Shown here in pieces: positions 1-8,343 of a stretch of DNA of 64,000 nucleotides. Every line of letters starts with the position of its first letter. Within the stretch, counting starts at the first letter, position 1. The DNA is taken from assembly GCF_001709345.1 (NCBI RefSeq), contig NZ_MDTQ01000001.1:3361307-3425306 (forward strand), in the 5' to 3' direction. Below the pieces are notes generated by a model. It was not told where the DNA came from, did no database searches, and saw only the letters and a program-made list of their open reading frames with translations. Source of the DNA: Terasakiispira papahanaumokuakeensis (lineage in GTDB: Bacteria > Pseudomonadota > Gammaproteobacteria > Pseudomonadales > Halomonadaceae). Both the position numbers and the translations under genes were made by a program.

Positions 1-1
1 T

Positions 2-604
2 CACCGTGAAGCCGAAGGGTGGCGCCTCACCAGTGATGATCCCGAAGCGCCGCAAACCCTAGGCTCTCAGGTGTTTGACCAAGTCGTTTTCGCGACACCA
101 TCGCCACAATCGATCCCACTCCTCAGCGCCCATAGTTCAACCCTGACTCAAGCACTTCAGCAGGTCGAGATGCTGCCTTGCTGGACGGTTTATATTGCCT
201 TTGATCAGTTACTACCGCTGGATCGTGAATGGGATCAACCGGAGCACGATGACGTCATTCAATGGTGGGCCGGGGAACACCACAAACCAGGACGCGGTGA
301 ACCGCCGAGACTGATCATTCAAGCCACCGCACAATGGAGCCAAACTCACCTGGAAGAAGATCCAGAGACCATCCAGACTCAATTAGTGGAACATTGGCAA
401 GCCCTCACGGGCCAAGCGTTACCCGCAATTGGGCTGATCGGTGCACACCGTTGGCGCTATGCGAAACCTCAGCAAGCCTTAGGGGTCGATTGGCTCAACG
501 ATGGCAGCCTGAGTGTCTGTGGTGATGCTTGCCTGGGTGGCCGCGTTGAAAGCGCCTGGTGCTCAGGACATCGCCTGGGCCAACACTTGAGCACCCAGGA
601 ATAA
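2..604 (+). CDS. Renalase-like NAD/FAD-dependent oxidoreductase (COG3380-type), C-terminal part
   Basis: The reading frame is open from the left edge, so the start and the N-terminal FAD-binding GxGxxG fold lie outside the window. What remains has the features of the C-terminal half of renalase-like amine-oxidase-fold flavoproteins: the strand-turn VFATPSP, the HRWRYAKP segment, and the closing FAD-contact motif GDACLGGRVESAWCSGHRLG. The substrate cannot be told from sequence. It converges on the transketolase gene, with about 117 bp between the two stop codons. That gap carries only weak inverted repeats (TTTGATC at 649-655 with its complement at 671-677). Confidence 0.75.
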   Translation, partial: HREAEGWRLTSDDPEAPQTLGSQVFDQVVFATPSPQSIPLLSAHSSTLTQALQQVEMLPCWTVYIAFDQLLPLDREWDQPEHDDVIQWWAGEHHKPGRGEPPRLIIQATAQWSQTHLEEDPETIQTQLVEHWQALTGQALPAIGLIGAHRWRYAKPQQALGVDWLNDGSLSVCGDACLGGRVESAWCSGHRLGQHLSTQE

Positions 605-721
605 CCAAGCGTTCACCTAGCCTCCTTTGAAGCCGCCCCGCGGTCGCCTTTGATCATGTTGACGGCTCAAGATCAAAAGCGCCACACAAGGTCACACTGA
701 CTCGCGATTAAGTCGGCGGCT

Positions 722-2764
722 TCAGACCAGGCTTAACCGTCTTTTGGCCGCTGCCACCACGGCTTCAGGTGTGATATTGAAATGCTGATATAACGCCTCT
801 GCCGACCCCGAGTCGCCAAAACCTGTCATTCCGACAAAATCACCGCCTTCCAAGTAACGATCCCAGCCAAACCGTAGCGCCGCTTCCACCCCAATACGCA
901 CCGTATTCGAACCCAGCACCTCTCTTTTATAGGCGTCCGTTTGGCACTCAAAGAGCTCCCAACAGGGCATTGAGATAACCGCAGTAGGAATCCCCTGAGA
1001 TTGCAGCTGCTCGCGGGCCTCCAAGGCAATCGAGACTTCCGACCCGGTGGCCAAGAGGGTCACCGCACGCGTCCCCACCGAGGCCTCGGCCAAAATGTAA
1101 GCGCCCCGTTTCGAACAGTTCTCGCCCGGTTGCGCCTGGGTGCGCACTAACGGTAATGATTGTTTAGCAAAGGCTAAGGTGCTGGGCCCAGTAATATATT
1201 CCAGTGCAGCCTGCCAGCACTCTGCCGCTTCGACCGCATCGGCGGGACGGAACACATACATATTGGGCATTGCGCGTAATGACGCCAAGATTTCAACAGG
1301 CTGATGGGTCGGGCCATTACTGCCCACACCGATCGAATCATGGCTGAACACATACTTCACGGGTAGCTTCATCAGCGCCGACATCCGCATCGCCCCACGC
1401 TGATAATCAGAAAAGGCCAAATAAGTCACCGACAAAGGCATCGCCCCACCATGGGCCGCAATTCCATTGGCCATCGCTCCCATCACATGCTCTCGTATAC
1501 CACAGTGAATATACGTCCCCGTCCGCTGCTCAGCAGTGAAGGCCTGCAAAAGACGCTTATGCGCAGTCGGAGCTTCCAAATCGGCACAGGCAATCAGCCG
1601 CTCGTGCCATATCGGGGTTAATCGCGCATGAATCTCGGAAGACGCCATAATGCCAGGACAAGCATCGCCCTTTTCAATCACTTGTTGCTTATACTCATCC
1701 AACCACTGACCAAGCTCAGGCGGCAAAGCCCCCGAGATCCGACGCTGAAATTCATCCTGTTCCTGACGAGGCAACGCAGCCAGTTGTTGATGCCAATCGT
1801 GGTAAAATGATTCATGGCGTCGACCCGCCGCCCGCCATTGATTGAGAATCGGTTCCGGCGTTTCAAAAGCCGGATAAGGCCACCCCAATTGCTGACGGGC
1901 AGCGGCCGCATCTTCAGGTGTCAAACGCGCACTATGTCCTCCTCGCGTACCCTGCACACGCGGCACTCCATACCCTATCACCGTGCGGCAAGCAATCATC
2001 GAAGGACGAGGATCTTGTTTGGCTTCAAGAATCGCCGTAGAGATCGCCTCTAAGTCATGGCCATCGATCTCAACCACATGCCAATCAGCCATTCTAAAAC
2101 GACCGCACACATCTTCACTGACTGCCAGATGGGTATCCCCGTCATCCGTCATATGGTTGTCATCCCAGAAAAGGATCAAGCGACCCAACTGCAGATGACC
2201 GGCTAACGAGATCATTTCCTGCCCCATTCCCTCTTGCAGGCAGCCATCGCCGACAAAAGCATAGGTATGGTGATTAACCAGATGCTCACCCAATTGCGCC
2301 CGTAAGGACGCTTCAGCAACCGCCATACCTAAAGCATTACCGATACCTTGTCCAAGCGGCCCTGTGGTGACCTCAATACCTGCATCCACCGAGCGCTCTG
2401 GATGACCGGCACAACGTGAGCCCAGCTCACGAAAAGTTTTAATCTGTGCCAAGCTGATCGCTTCATAACCAGTGAGATAGAGCAATGAATACAGCAGCAT
2501 TGAACCATGACCATTAGAGAGCACGACCCGATCACGATCTGGCCATTCGGGGTCAGCAGCATGAAACTTCAGGTGTTGAGTAAACAAGACAGTGGCAATT
2601 TCAGCCATACCCAACGGCACCCCTTGATGACCCTCTTGAGCTTTCACAATGGCATCAATAGAGAGAAAACGGATGGCATGTGCCAACGGTTGCAAGTTTT
2701 GTCGTTGCGGTTGCAAATCTTGGGGCAGAGATTGTAAATCTTGTTGTAAATGATGAGTCGACAT
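722..2764 (-). CDS. tkt: Transketolase, full length
   Basis: This is a thiamine-diphosphate transketolase that moves two-carbon ketol units between sugar phosphates in the pentose phosphate pathway. At 680 residues it has the normal single-chain length. Visible motifs are SNGHGS (about 84-89), TTGPLGQG (133-140), the ThDP/Mg motif starting VGDGCLQEG (171-179) and closing DDNH, and the pyrimidine-domain GIREHVMGAMANG around residue 430. The usual GHPG motif reads GHQG. The phrasing AEIATVLF and HLKF recalls alphaproteobacterial transketolases more than the enteric TktA type (from memory of the family). The N-terminus (first 30 residues) is Gln/Leu-rich and repetitive. It may be the housekeeping enzyme or may serve the neighbouring catabolic cluster on the same strand. 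Confidence 0.93.
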   Translation of the reverse strand: MSTHHLQQDLQSLPQDLQPQRQNLQPLAHAIRFLSIDAIVKAQEGHQGVPLGMAEIATVLFTQHLKFHAADPEWPDRDRVVLSNGHGSMLLYSLLYLTGYEAISLAQIKTFRELGSRCAGHPERSVDAGIEVTTGPLGQGIGNALGMAVAEASLRAQLGEHLVNHHTYAFVGDGCLQEGMGQEMISLAGHLQLGRLILFWDDNHMTDDGDTHLAVSEDVCGRFRMADWHVVEIDGHDLEAISTAILEAKQDPRPSMIACRTVIGYGVPRVQGTRGGHSARLTPEDAAAARQQLGWPYPAFETPEPILNQWRAAGRRHESFYHDWHQQLAALPRQEQDEFQRRISGALPPELGQWLDEYKQQVIEKGDACPGIMASSEIHARLTPIWHERLIACADLEAPTAHKRLLQAFTAEQRTGTYIHCGIREHVMGAMANGIAAHGGAMPLSVTYLAFSDYQRGAMRMSALMKLPVKYVFSHDSIGVGSNGPTHQPVEILASLRAMPNMYVFRPADAVEAAECWQAALEYITGPSTLAFAKQSLPLVRTQAQPGENCSKRGAYILAEASVGTRAVTLLATGSEVSIALEAREQLQSQGIPTAVISMPCWELFECQTDAYKREVLGSNTVRIGVEAALRFGWDRYLEGGDFVGMTGFGDSGSAEALYQHFNITPEAVVAAAKRRLSLV

Positions 2765-2848
2765 CAGGGGTCACATCCATTCAAATTCCAGTGGAGAAAG
2801 ACGTCCGGATCAATACGGCGTATGTGACATCACACGAATATCACTTAA

Positions 2849-3826
2849 TCAATCCTGACGGCGGGGCGGCGTAACAGTCCGGATCGGCTCACCGGCATGG
2901 AAAGCTTCAATACTGTCAATCACTTGTTGCCATAACGCTTGCATGGCTTCTTCACTGGCCCAGGCTACATGAGGAGTCAAAATAAAGTTGGGACGCTCCA
3001 GTAAAGCCAGAAGCGGTTGTTCAGCGTGTGGCGGTTCTTGCGTCAACACATCAAACCCTGCCCCGGCAATCAACCCTTCATCCAAAGCAGTGACTAAATC
3101 CGCCTCATTCACCAAGCCTCCACGCCCGGTATTGATCAATAACGCCTCTGATTTCATCTGACGAAGCTCGGGCAAGGCAATCAGGTGACGTGTTTGCGCC
3201 GTTAACGGGGCATGCAAGGTCAAAATATCGGCCTGTTTGAGTACCTGGTCAAAAGCGGTATATCCCGGACGAATCTGCGTGGCTTGTTTGTGCTCAGCAT
3301 AAAGCGGCCGCATGCCCAAGCCTTCAGCCAGTCGAGCCACACCTTGCCCTAAAGTACCCGCACCAATAATACCAATGTGAGTGTCTGACAAATCACGAAT
3401 CGGATAGTCGAAAAAGCAGAACTGGCCGGCTTGCTGCCAACGCCCCTCAATAACCGCCTGCCGGTAGCCCATCAAGGAGCGACGCAACGCCAGAATCAAC
3501 GCGATGGTATGTTCAGGCACGGTATTGACCGCATAGCCTCGAACATTGGACACGGTGATACCGAGCGCTTCGCATGCTTCAATATCAATGACATCGTAAC
3601 CGGTCGCTGCGACGGTGATGAGCTTGAGCGATGGCAACTGGACGAGAGTCTCTCGGCGAAGGGGGACTTTATTCGTAATCACAATATCCGCCCCTTGCAG
3701 TCGTTCTACGACTTGATCCTCACGCGTGGCTTCATAGCAGATCCACTCGTGATCAAATGGGGGCTGATTTAAATAGACGGAAGGCCCAATCGTATCCCGG
3801 TCTAAAAAGACAATCTTCATCATCAT
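2849..3826 (-). CDS. D-2-hydroxyacid dehydrogenase, glycerate dehydrogenase/hydroxypyruvate reductase-like
   Basis: This NAD(P)-dependent D-2-hydroxyacid dehydrogenase has 325 residues, normal for the family. The Rossmann motif GAGTLG is at about 155-160. The substrate/catalytic triad is visible: Arg235 in TGRGG, Glu264 in LTQEPP and His286 in TPHVAWAS. The HVAWAS ending resembles glycerate dehydrogenases that interconvert hydroxypyruvate and D-glycerate, but substrate choice is inferred. The gene opens with three consecutive ATG codons. An AAGGGTG ribosome-binding site lies only a few bases before the first, so the second or third (3823 or 3820) is a better start. It lies downstream of an AT-rich 505-bp gap after the SDR gene and probably belongs to the same sugar-acid locus. 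Confidence 0.88.
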   Translation of the reverse strand: MMMKIVFLDRDTIGPSVYLNQPPFDHEWICYEATREDQVVERLQGADIVITNKVPLRRETLVQLPSLKLITVAATGYDVIDIEACEALGITVSNVRGYAVNTVPEHTIALILALRRSLMGYRQAVIEGRWQQAGQFCFFDYPIRDLSDTHIGIIGAGTLGQGVARLAEGLGMRPLYAEHKQATQIRPGYTAFDQVLKQADILTLHAPLTAQTRHLIALPELRQMKSEALLINTGRGGLVNEADLVTALDEGLIAGAGFDVLTQEPPHAEQPLLALLERPNFILTPHVAWASEEAMQALWQQVIDSIEAFHAGEPIRTVTPPRRQD

Positions 3827-4331
3827 GACACCCTTATTTTTATATTCATGATAGGGCTATATGAACTTCACAAAACCAGCCTCATATAACCACCCCAATC
3901 TCACACTCAAATCTCACACTTACAGATAAAACCGACAAAATTTGAACATCCTATAAAATAATCAGCATTTTAAAGACCATACTTTTTTACACATGCATCA
4001 AATGGAAAAATCAAATCCAAGCAAATAAAAAATAATCAGACCTAAAGTTATCAAAAAAAAGAAATTCAAAAAGGATTAAAACTGAACAAATAAAACGTAA
4101 TCAAGCAAAGCCTAGGGCCTATTTTAAACAGTCGATGCATGATGGCAAAACGAGGTAAAAATGGGCAAATAAACACCGTTGACATGTTGTCAATGAGTAT
4201 TCTGAGCCGATTTTTAACATCGTATTGTCAAGCACAGACATTTTGCTGACCGCGCCTAGATACCATAACCGGGGACTTGCCCCGGTTATTGAGGCCCAAG
4301 GTACACGACCAATGATCAGTCATATCACCCG
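3827..4331. other. AT-rich intergenic region with a perfect dyad
   Basis: This 505-bp gap has no convincing gene. It is markedly AT-rich, with long A runs, compared with its neighbours. It holds the perfect 6-3-6 dyad TTGACATGTTGTCAA at 4179-4193, a third half-site-like TTGTCAA near 4224, and a stem-loop at 4265-4289 listed separately. It should contain the promoter of the D-2-hydroxyacid dehydrogenase gene (reading leftwards). The dyad looks like a regulator site, but the regulator is not identifiable. Confidence 0.4.
4265..4289 (-). terminator. Stem-loop after the SDR gene, probable terminator
   Basis: A perfect 10-bp stem (ATAACCGGGG paired with CCCCGGTTAT) with a 5-base loop lies 43 bp past the SDR stop codon on the minus strand. 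No clear run of T follows, so intrinsic termination is probable but not certain. It could also stabilise the 3' end of the transcript. Confidence 0.5.
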
Positions 4332-5084
4332 TTAATGAATTAAGGAGCCACCGTTCACATCGACTTCTGAGCCGGTAACATATGCCGATAGATCAGAGGC
4401 GAGAAAGAGACAACACCCCGCGACTTCAGAAGCCTTGCCAGCCCGTCCCATGGGAATACCGTTCAGCACTTGGCTATACATCTCATCGGTCATTTTGCCA
4501 GCGGTAATATCTGTGGCAATAAATCCCGGACAAACCGCATTGGCGCGAATATTATCAGCTGCAAAATCTCGTGCCATCGCTTTAGTGAGCCCCAGCACAC
4601 CGGCTTTAGCGGCTGAATAATGAGGACCACCAAACACCCCGCCACCGCGCTGAGCCGACACCGAAGACATATTGACAATAGCGCCTTGTTGACGCTGTTT
4701 CATATGGGGAAGCACCGCCTGGCTCATATATAAAGTACCCCGCAAGTTCACATCCAAAACGGCATCATATTGGGCGGGTTCAATATCTAAGAGACGAACG
4801 GGCTGTGTGATCCCCGCATTATTAACCAGAATATCAATCTGCCCCCAGCGCGCTAATAACGTCTCCACCACTTGCAAACAGACAGACTTTTGCGTTACAT
4901 CACAAGCCAGCCCAATATGTTGATTCCCTAACGCCTGGGCTGCTTTCTCAGACGCCTGCTGATCCAAATCTAAAATGGCAACTGTGGCCCCATGTTCGGC
5001 AAATAATCGAGCTGTAGCCTGTCCCAGACCATTCGCAGACGCAGCCCCGGTAATGACTGCAAACTTACCCGCTAATAAACTCAT
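4332..5084 (-). CDS. SDR-family NAD(P)-dependent oxidoreductase
   Basis: This classical short-chain dehydrogenase of 250 residues has the cofactor motif TGAASANGLGQ (12-22), NNAG (88-91), catalytic Ser140/141 in NMSSVS, Tyr156 and Lys160 in HYSAAK, and a C-terminal VTGSEVDVNGGS typical of FabG-like enzymes. It probably oxidises a polyol, sugar or sugar acid. I chose the ATG at 5084 because AAGAGTGAG precedes it. An in-frame extension to 5117 or 5120 (ATG-ATG or TTG) has no ribosome-binding site and adds only low-complexity residues. It lies 67 bp after the transketolase subunit B gene on the same strand and is likely in one operon with both transketolase subunits. Confidence 0.9.
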   Translation of the reverse strand: MSLLAGKFAVITGAASANGLGQATARLFAEHGATVAILDLDQQASEKAAQALGNQHIGLACDVTQKSVCLQVVETLLARWGQIDILVNNAGITQPVRLLDIEPAQYDAVLDVNLRGTLYMSQAVLPHMKQRQQGAIVNMSSVSAQRGGGVFGGPHYSAAKAGVLGLTKAMARDFAADNIRANAVCPGFIATDITAGKMTDEMYSQVLNGIPMGRAGKASEVAGCCLFLASDLSAYVTGSEVDVNGGSLIH

Positions 5085-5151
5085 ATTTCGCTCACTCTTA
5101 TCATTATTGTTCATCATCAACAGGATGATTGATCGATGTAATGGCCGGTCT

Positions 5152-6189
5152 TTATTTCAGCCAGGCTTTGGTTTGGCGAATCACCGCATTGGTCGAAATA
5201 CCGTACTGATCATGCAACACGGGTAAGGCGCCGGCATCCAAGAACTCATCGGGTAACCCAATCTGACGAAATGCCGGCGTCACGCCATGCCGCATCAAAG
5301 TGCTGGCCACCGCCTCGCCAAGTCCCCCAATCACCGAGTGGTTCTCTGCAGTAATCACTAAACGACCCGGTTTTCTGCAGTGTTGCAAAATCGTCGCATC
5401 ATCTAGCGGCTTGATGGTGGGCGAGTGCAAAATACCAGCCTCAATGCCATCTTTCGCCAGAGCCTCAGCCGCCTCAAGCGCGCGCATGGTCATAAATCCA
5501 GACGTTATGAAAAGTACATCCTGACCATCGCGCAGCAGCTGAGCACGTCCCAATTCGAAGCGATAGGTCTCGTGCTCGTGAAGCATCATAGGCACTTGGC
5601 CTCGCAACAGCCGCATATAAACAGGCCCGTCATGCGCAGCAACGGCATAAGTGGCCTGCTCAGTATCCAGCGCATCACAAGGGTCAACGATGGTAAGGTT
5701 AGGCATGGCACGGAAAATCGCGAGATCATCGGTCGCCTGGTGGCTAGGCCCATAGCCAGTGGTCAAACCGGGAAGACCACAGACAATCTTCACATTCAAA
5801 CGGTCTTCAGCAATCGCCATGCAGATGAAGTCATAGGCTCGACGAGACGCAAAGACCGCATAGGTTGTGGCAAAAGGGGTAAACCCTTCTTTCGCCAAAC
5901 CCGCTGCCGCACTGATCATGACCTGCTCAGCCATGCCCATCTGATAAAAACGTTCAGGATAAGCCTCAGCAAACACATGCAGATCGGTATATTTAGCTAA
6001 ATCTGCTGTCAGCCCCAGAATATCGTCCCGGCTGGCCGCCAGCGACTTGAGCGCATGTCCAAAGGGCGCATGACGTGTGGGCATCCCTTCAGCAGAGAGT
6101 GACGCGATCATGGCGGAGGTCAGTTGACGTTGATCTTCCGCAACAGGGTGCCTGGGCTCCCACTTGGAGCTTCGTCGACTTAATGTCAT
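5152..6189 (-). CDS. Transketolase C-terminal subunit (pyrimidine and C-terminal domains)
   Basis: This is the second chain of a two-subunit transketolase, 345 residues. It carries the pyrimidine-binding domain with the catalytic Glu in GMAEQVMISAAAGLA, followed by SHQATDDLAIFRAMPNLTI and a transketolase C-terminal domain. Its start overlaps the stop of the N-terminal subunit gene (ATGA at 6186-6189), so the two chains are translationally coupled and made in equal amounts. Such split enzymes recur in sugar and sugar-acid catabolic clusters, including apulose-4-phosphate transketolase and sulfosugar transketolases. The substrate here is unknown. Confidence 0.9.
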   Translation of the reverse strand: MTLSRRSSKWEPRHPVAEDQRQLTSAMIASLSAEGMPTRHAPFGHALKSLAASRDDILGLTADLAKYTDLHVFAEAYPERFYQMGMAEQVMISAAAGLAKEGFTPFATTYAVFASRRAYDFICMAIAEDRLNVKIVCGLPGLTTGYGPSHQATDDLAIFRAMPNLTIVDPCDALDTEQATYAVAAHDGPVYMRLLRGQVPMMLHEHETYRFELGRAQLLRDGQDVLFITSGFMTMRALEAAEALAKDGIEAGILHSPTIKPLDDATILQHCRKPGRLVITAENHSVIGGLGEAVASTLMRHGVTPAFRQIGLPDEFLDAGALPVLHDQYGISTNAVIRQTKAWLK

Positions 6190-7031
6190 GCCGGTTTCCT
6201 CTCCTCAAGAACTTGTAAGGCTTTTGTCCACTCATCAGATTCAACGCGCACAAAGTGTGTGATTTCACGTGCTTCCAGAAAGGGAACGCCTTTACACATC
6301 TGGGTATTGCAGATGATCACCCGAGGTTGAGCGCTCTTCAGTTGGCGCGCTTTATCAAAAGCCGCGACTAATGCTTCAATGTCATTACCGTCAACCCGTT
6401 GGGTATACCAGCCAAAGGCTTGCCATTTATCTTCCAAAGGTTCAGAGCACAGCATCTCGGTTGAGGGACCATCGGCCTGCTGGTTATTGAAATCGACGAG
6501 ACAAATCAGGTTGTCCAATTGATGATGACTGGCCGACATCGCCGCTTCCCAGGTAGATCCTTCGCCCAACTCACCATCTGACATAAGGTTATAAATAAAG
6601 GCATCGGATGATTTACGCTTGAGCCCTAACGCCATGCCCACGGCAATCCCCAAACCATGACCCAAAGAACCGCCGGTAATTTCCATACCCGGGGTATAAG
6701 ACGCCATCCCGGACATCGGCAACCGACTGTCATCAGTGCCATAAGTTTCTAACTCGAATTCCGGAAGCACCTCAGCTTCCAGCAAGGCGGCATATAAGGC
6801 GATCGCATAATGCCCAATGGAGAGTAAATAGCGGTCCCGACCTTCCCACTCAGGATCATCGGGCCGATAATTCAATGCATGAAAGTAAGACACTGCCAGC
6901 ACATCGGCGATGCCTAGTGCCTGTCCAATATATCCTTGCTTCTGTACCGCCCCCATCCGCAACGACTTATGCCTTATATTCCAAGCCCGTCGTTCTAAGC
7001 TAGGCTTCACACCATTCATTCCAGTCGTCAT
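6186..7031 (-). CDS. Transketolase N-terminal subunit (ThDP-diphosphate-binding domain)
   Basis: This first chain of the split transketolase, about 281 residues, binds the thiamine diphosphate pyrophosphate and metal. The motif reads SDGELGEGSTWEAAM and ends in DFNNQQADG. The first residue is Ser rather than the usual Gly of the GDG motif. SIGHYAIALYAAL and GSLGHGLGIAVGMALG are further family marks. I placed the start at 7031, preceded by AAAGAGAA. An extension to 7091 would run towards the divergent promoter without family support. It is the first gene of the leftward operon (N-subunit, C-subunit, SDR). Its upstream region carries the 42-bp block shared with the dctP promoter region. Confidence 0.9.
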   Translation of the reverse strand: MTTGMNGVKPSLERRAWNIRHKSLRMGAVQKQGYIGQALGIADVLAVSYFHALNYRPDDPEWEGRDRYLLSIGHYAIALYAALLEAEVLPEFELETYGTDDSRLPMSGMASYTPGMEITGGSLGHGLGIAVGMALGLKRKSSDAFIYNLMSDGELGEGSTWEAAMSASHHQLDNLICLVDFNNQQADGPSTEMLCSEPLEDKWQAFGWYTQRVDGNDIEALVAAFDKARQLKSAQPRVIICNTQMCKGVPFLEAREITHFVRVESDEWTKALQVLEERKPA

Positions 7032-7120
7032 TTTGATTTCTCTTTTTGTCATTACTAGACATGGATTGATTTCATCGATGAATATTGACAAGCCCCAATG
7101 TCCAACGGCAGCACCTCAGG

Positions 7121-7162
7121 TTCAATAAGATGCTCTTAAACGGTTGTTAACTTATACTTAAC
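7121..7162. promoter_or_regulatory. Shared 42-bp operator block, copy 1
   Basis: The block reads TTCAATAAG-3 nt-CTCTTAAA-5 nt, then the dyad GTTAA-N7-TTAAC. It lies between the divergent split-transketolase operon and the LysR gene. The same block, in the same orientation and ungapped, occurs at 11306-11347 before dctP; I count about 30 identities in 42. The dyad fits the T-N11-A style of LysR-type operators. The natural candidate is the adjacent LysR regulator (inference). Confidence 0.6.
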
Positions 7163-7228
7163 TCACTCGGTCAACACCGTTTTATTTCTTATAACTAACT
7201 GAAAATAAAGACAAAAAGTTGAGAGCCT

Positions 7229-8215
7229 ATGTCACGAGATCCAAGCCTGAATGGCATGATTTATTTTGAAGCCGTGGCACGGCACGGACGCGTTGCCCGG
7301 GCCGCAGACGATTTAAAGGTGTCATCATCCGCGGTGAGCCAACAAATCAAGTTATTAGAAGAAGTCTTGGGCGTGAGCTTATTTCGCCGAGATAAAAGAC
7401 AGCTGAGCTTAACGCTGGAAGGGGAACAACTCTTTGCTGCCGCCACGTCCGCTTTTAGCATGTTACGCCATGCCCGTCAGACCATCTCCCGGCAACGCGA
7501 AAGCCATCAGTTGATTATCCGGATGATGCCCAGCTTTGCGGTACGCTGGCTGGGGCCTCGCTTGGCCGACTTTATTCAACAAAACCCAGAATGGGATTTA
7601 CGGATTGACGCAAGCCCCGATCCTTCAAACTTTGATCGCGAGGTCGTCGATTTCGATATCCGTTATGGGCCCACCACATGGGAAGGGCTGCATTGCGAGT
7701 TGATTTTGTCTGACTATGTGATGCCGATGTGCAGCCCTGCTTATCGTGAACAGTTGTATCAGGCACACGGGCATGACGAACGCATTTTACTTAGCCATGC
7801 CCGCTTGATTGATAGCGTAAAAGCCGTGGTGTAATGGGATCATTGGCTAACTGCCCAGCGCATCAAGCGATCAACTGCTTCCGCAGCACTCCGATTTGAC
7901 CGATCTTCAATGGCATTGGAACAAGCGGTGAATAATATTGGTGTAGTGCTGGAATCCACCACACTGGCACAGAAGGAGCTGTTCGATGGCACACTGGTCC
8001 CGTTAACGCCCTCATTGGAGGTCGTGCGGTTTCCAGCCTATTGGATTGTCAGTCCCAGCCGCCACCAAAGCCGTAAATTGGTACAGGTCTTTAAACGCTG
8101 GCTTCTGGCGGCAGCGGACGAACACGAACGCCAGATGTTGTCATTTCTCGATCAACATGGGCTTAACACTCACTGCACCCTAGATGTTTTTCACAACATC
8201 ACCCGACCCAAATAA
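7229..8215 (+). pseudogene. LysR-family transcriptional regulator (GcvA-like) interrupted by an in-frame stop
   Basis: The N-terminal winged helix-turn-helix (ARAADDLKVSSSAVSQQIKLL, about residues 22-42) and most of the effector domain are read until a TAA at 7832-7834. The same frame then continues without further stops to 8215. It contains WDHWLTAQR and the family motif RFDRSSMALEQAV, so no frameshift is needed. Restoring one codon gives a 328-residue protein, close to the normal LysR length of about 300. Causes could be a recent nonsense mutation, a sequencing error, or a truncated product with a missing C-terminal lobe. It is divergent from the split-transketolase operon and is the likely regulator of the locus. 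Confidence 0.85.
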
Positions 8216-8343
8216 GGCCGCATTTAAGCGGCCACTAGATCACGTGTAATAGGTCACGCGTAATAGGCTTCACTCACACAGTGGGCACCGTTACGCTGCA
8301 CGACGTCATTAAGTTCATCACCTTAAGACGCAGTCCACGCGGC
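8216..8343. other. Convergent intergenic spacer with small stem and 14-bp tandem duplication
   Basis: Between the convergent LysR and dctM genes, a 6-bp perfect stem (GGCCGC-6 nt-GCGGCC, 8216-8233) directly follows the LysR stop. A tandem duplication of TCACGTGTAATAGG follows at 8240-8253 and 8254-8267, with one mismatch. No run of T follows the stem, so it is only a weak terminator candidate. Confidence 0.4.

Noticed and set aside
5425-6000. 191-codon plus-strand frame inside the transketolase C-subunit
   Set aside because: Antisense to a well-supported gene, no ribosome-binding site and no family motif.
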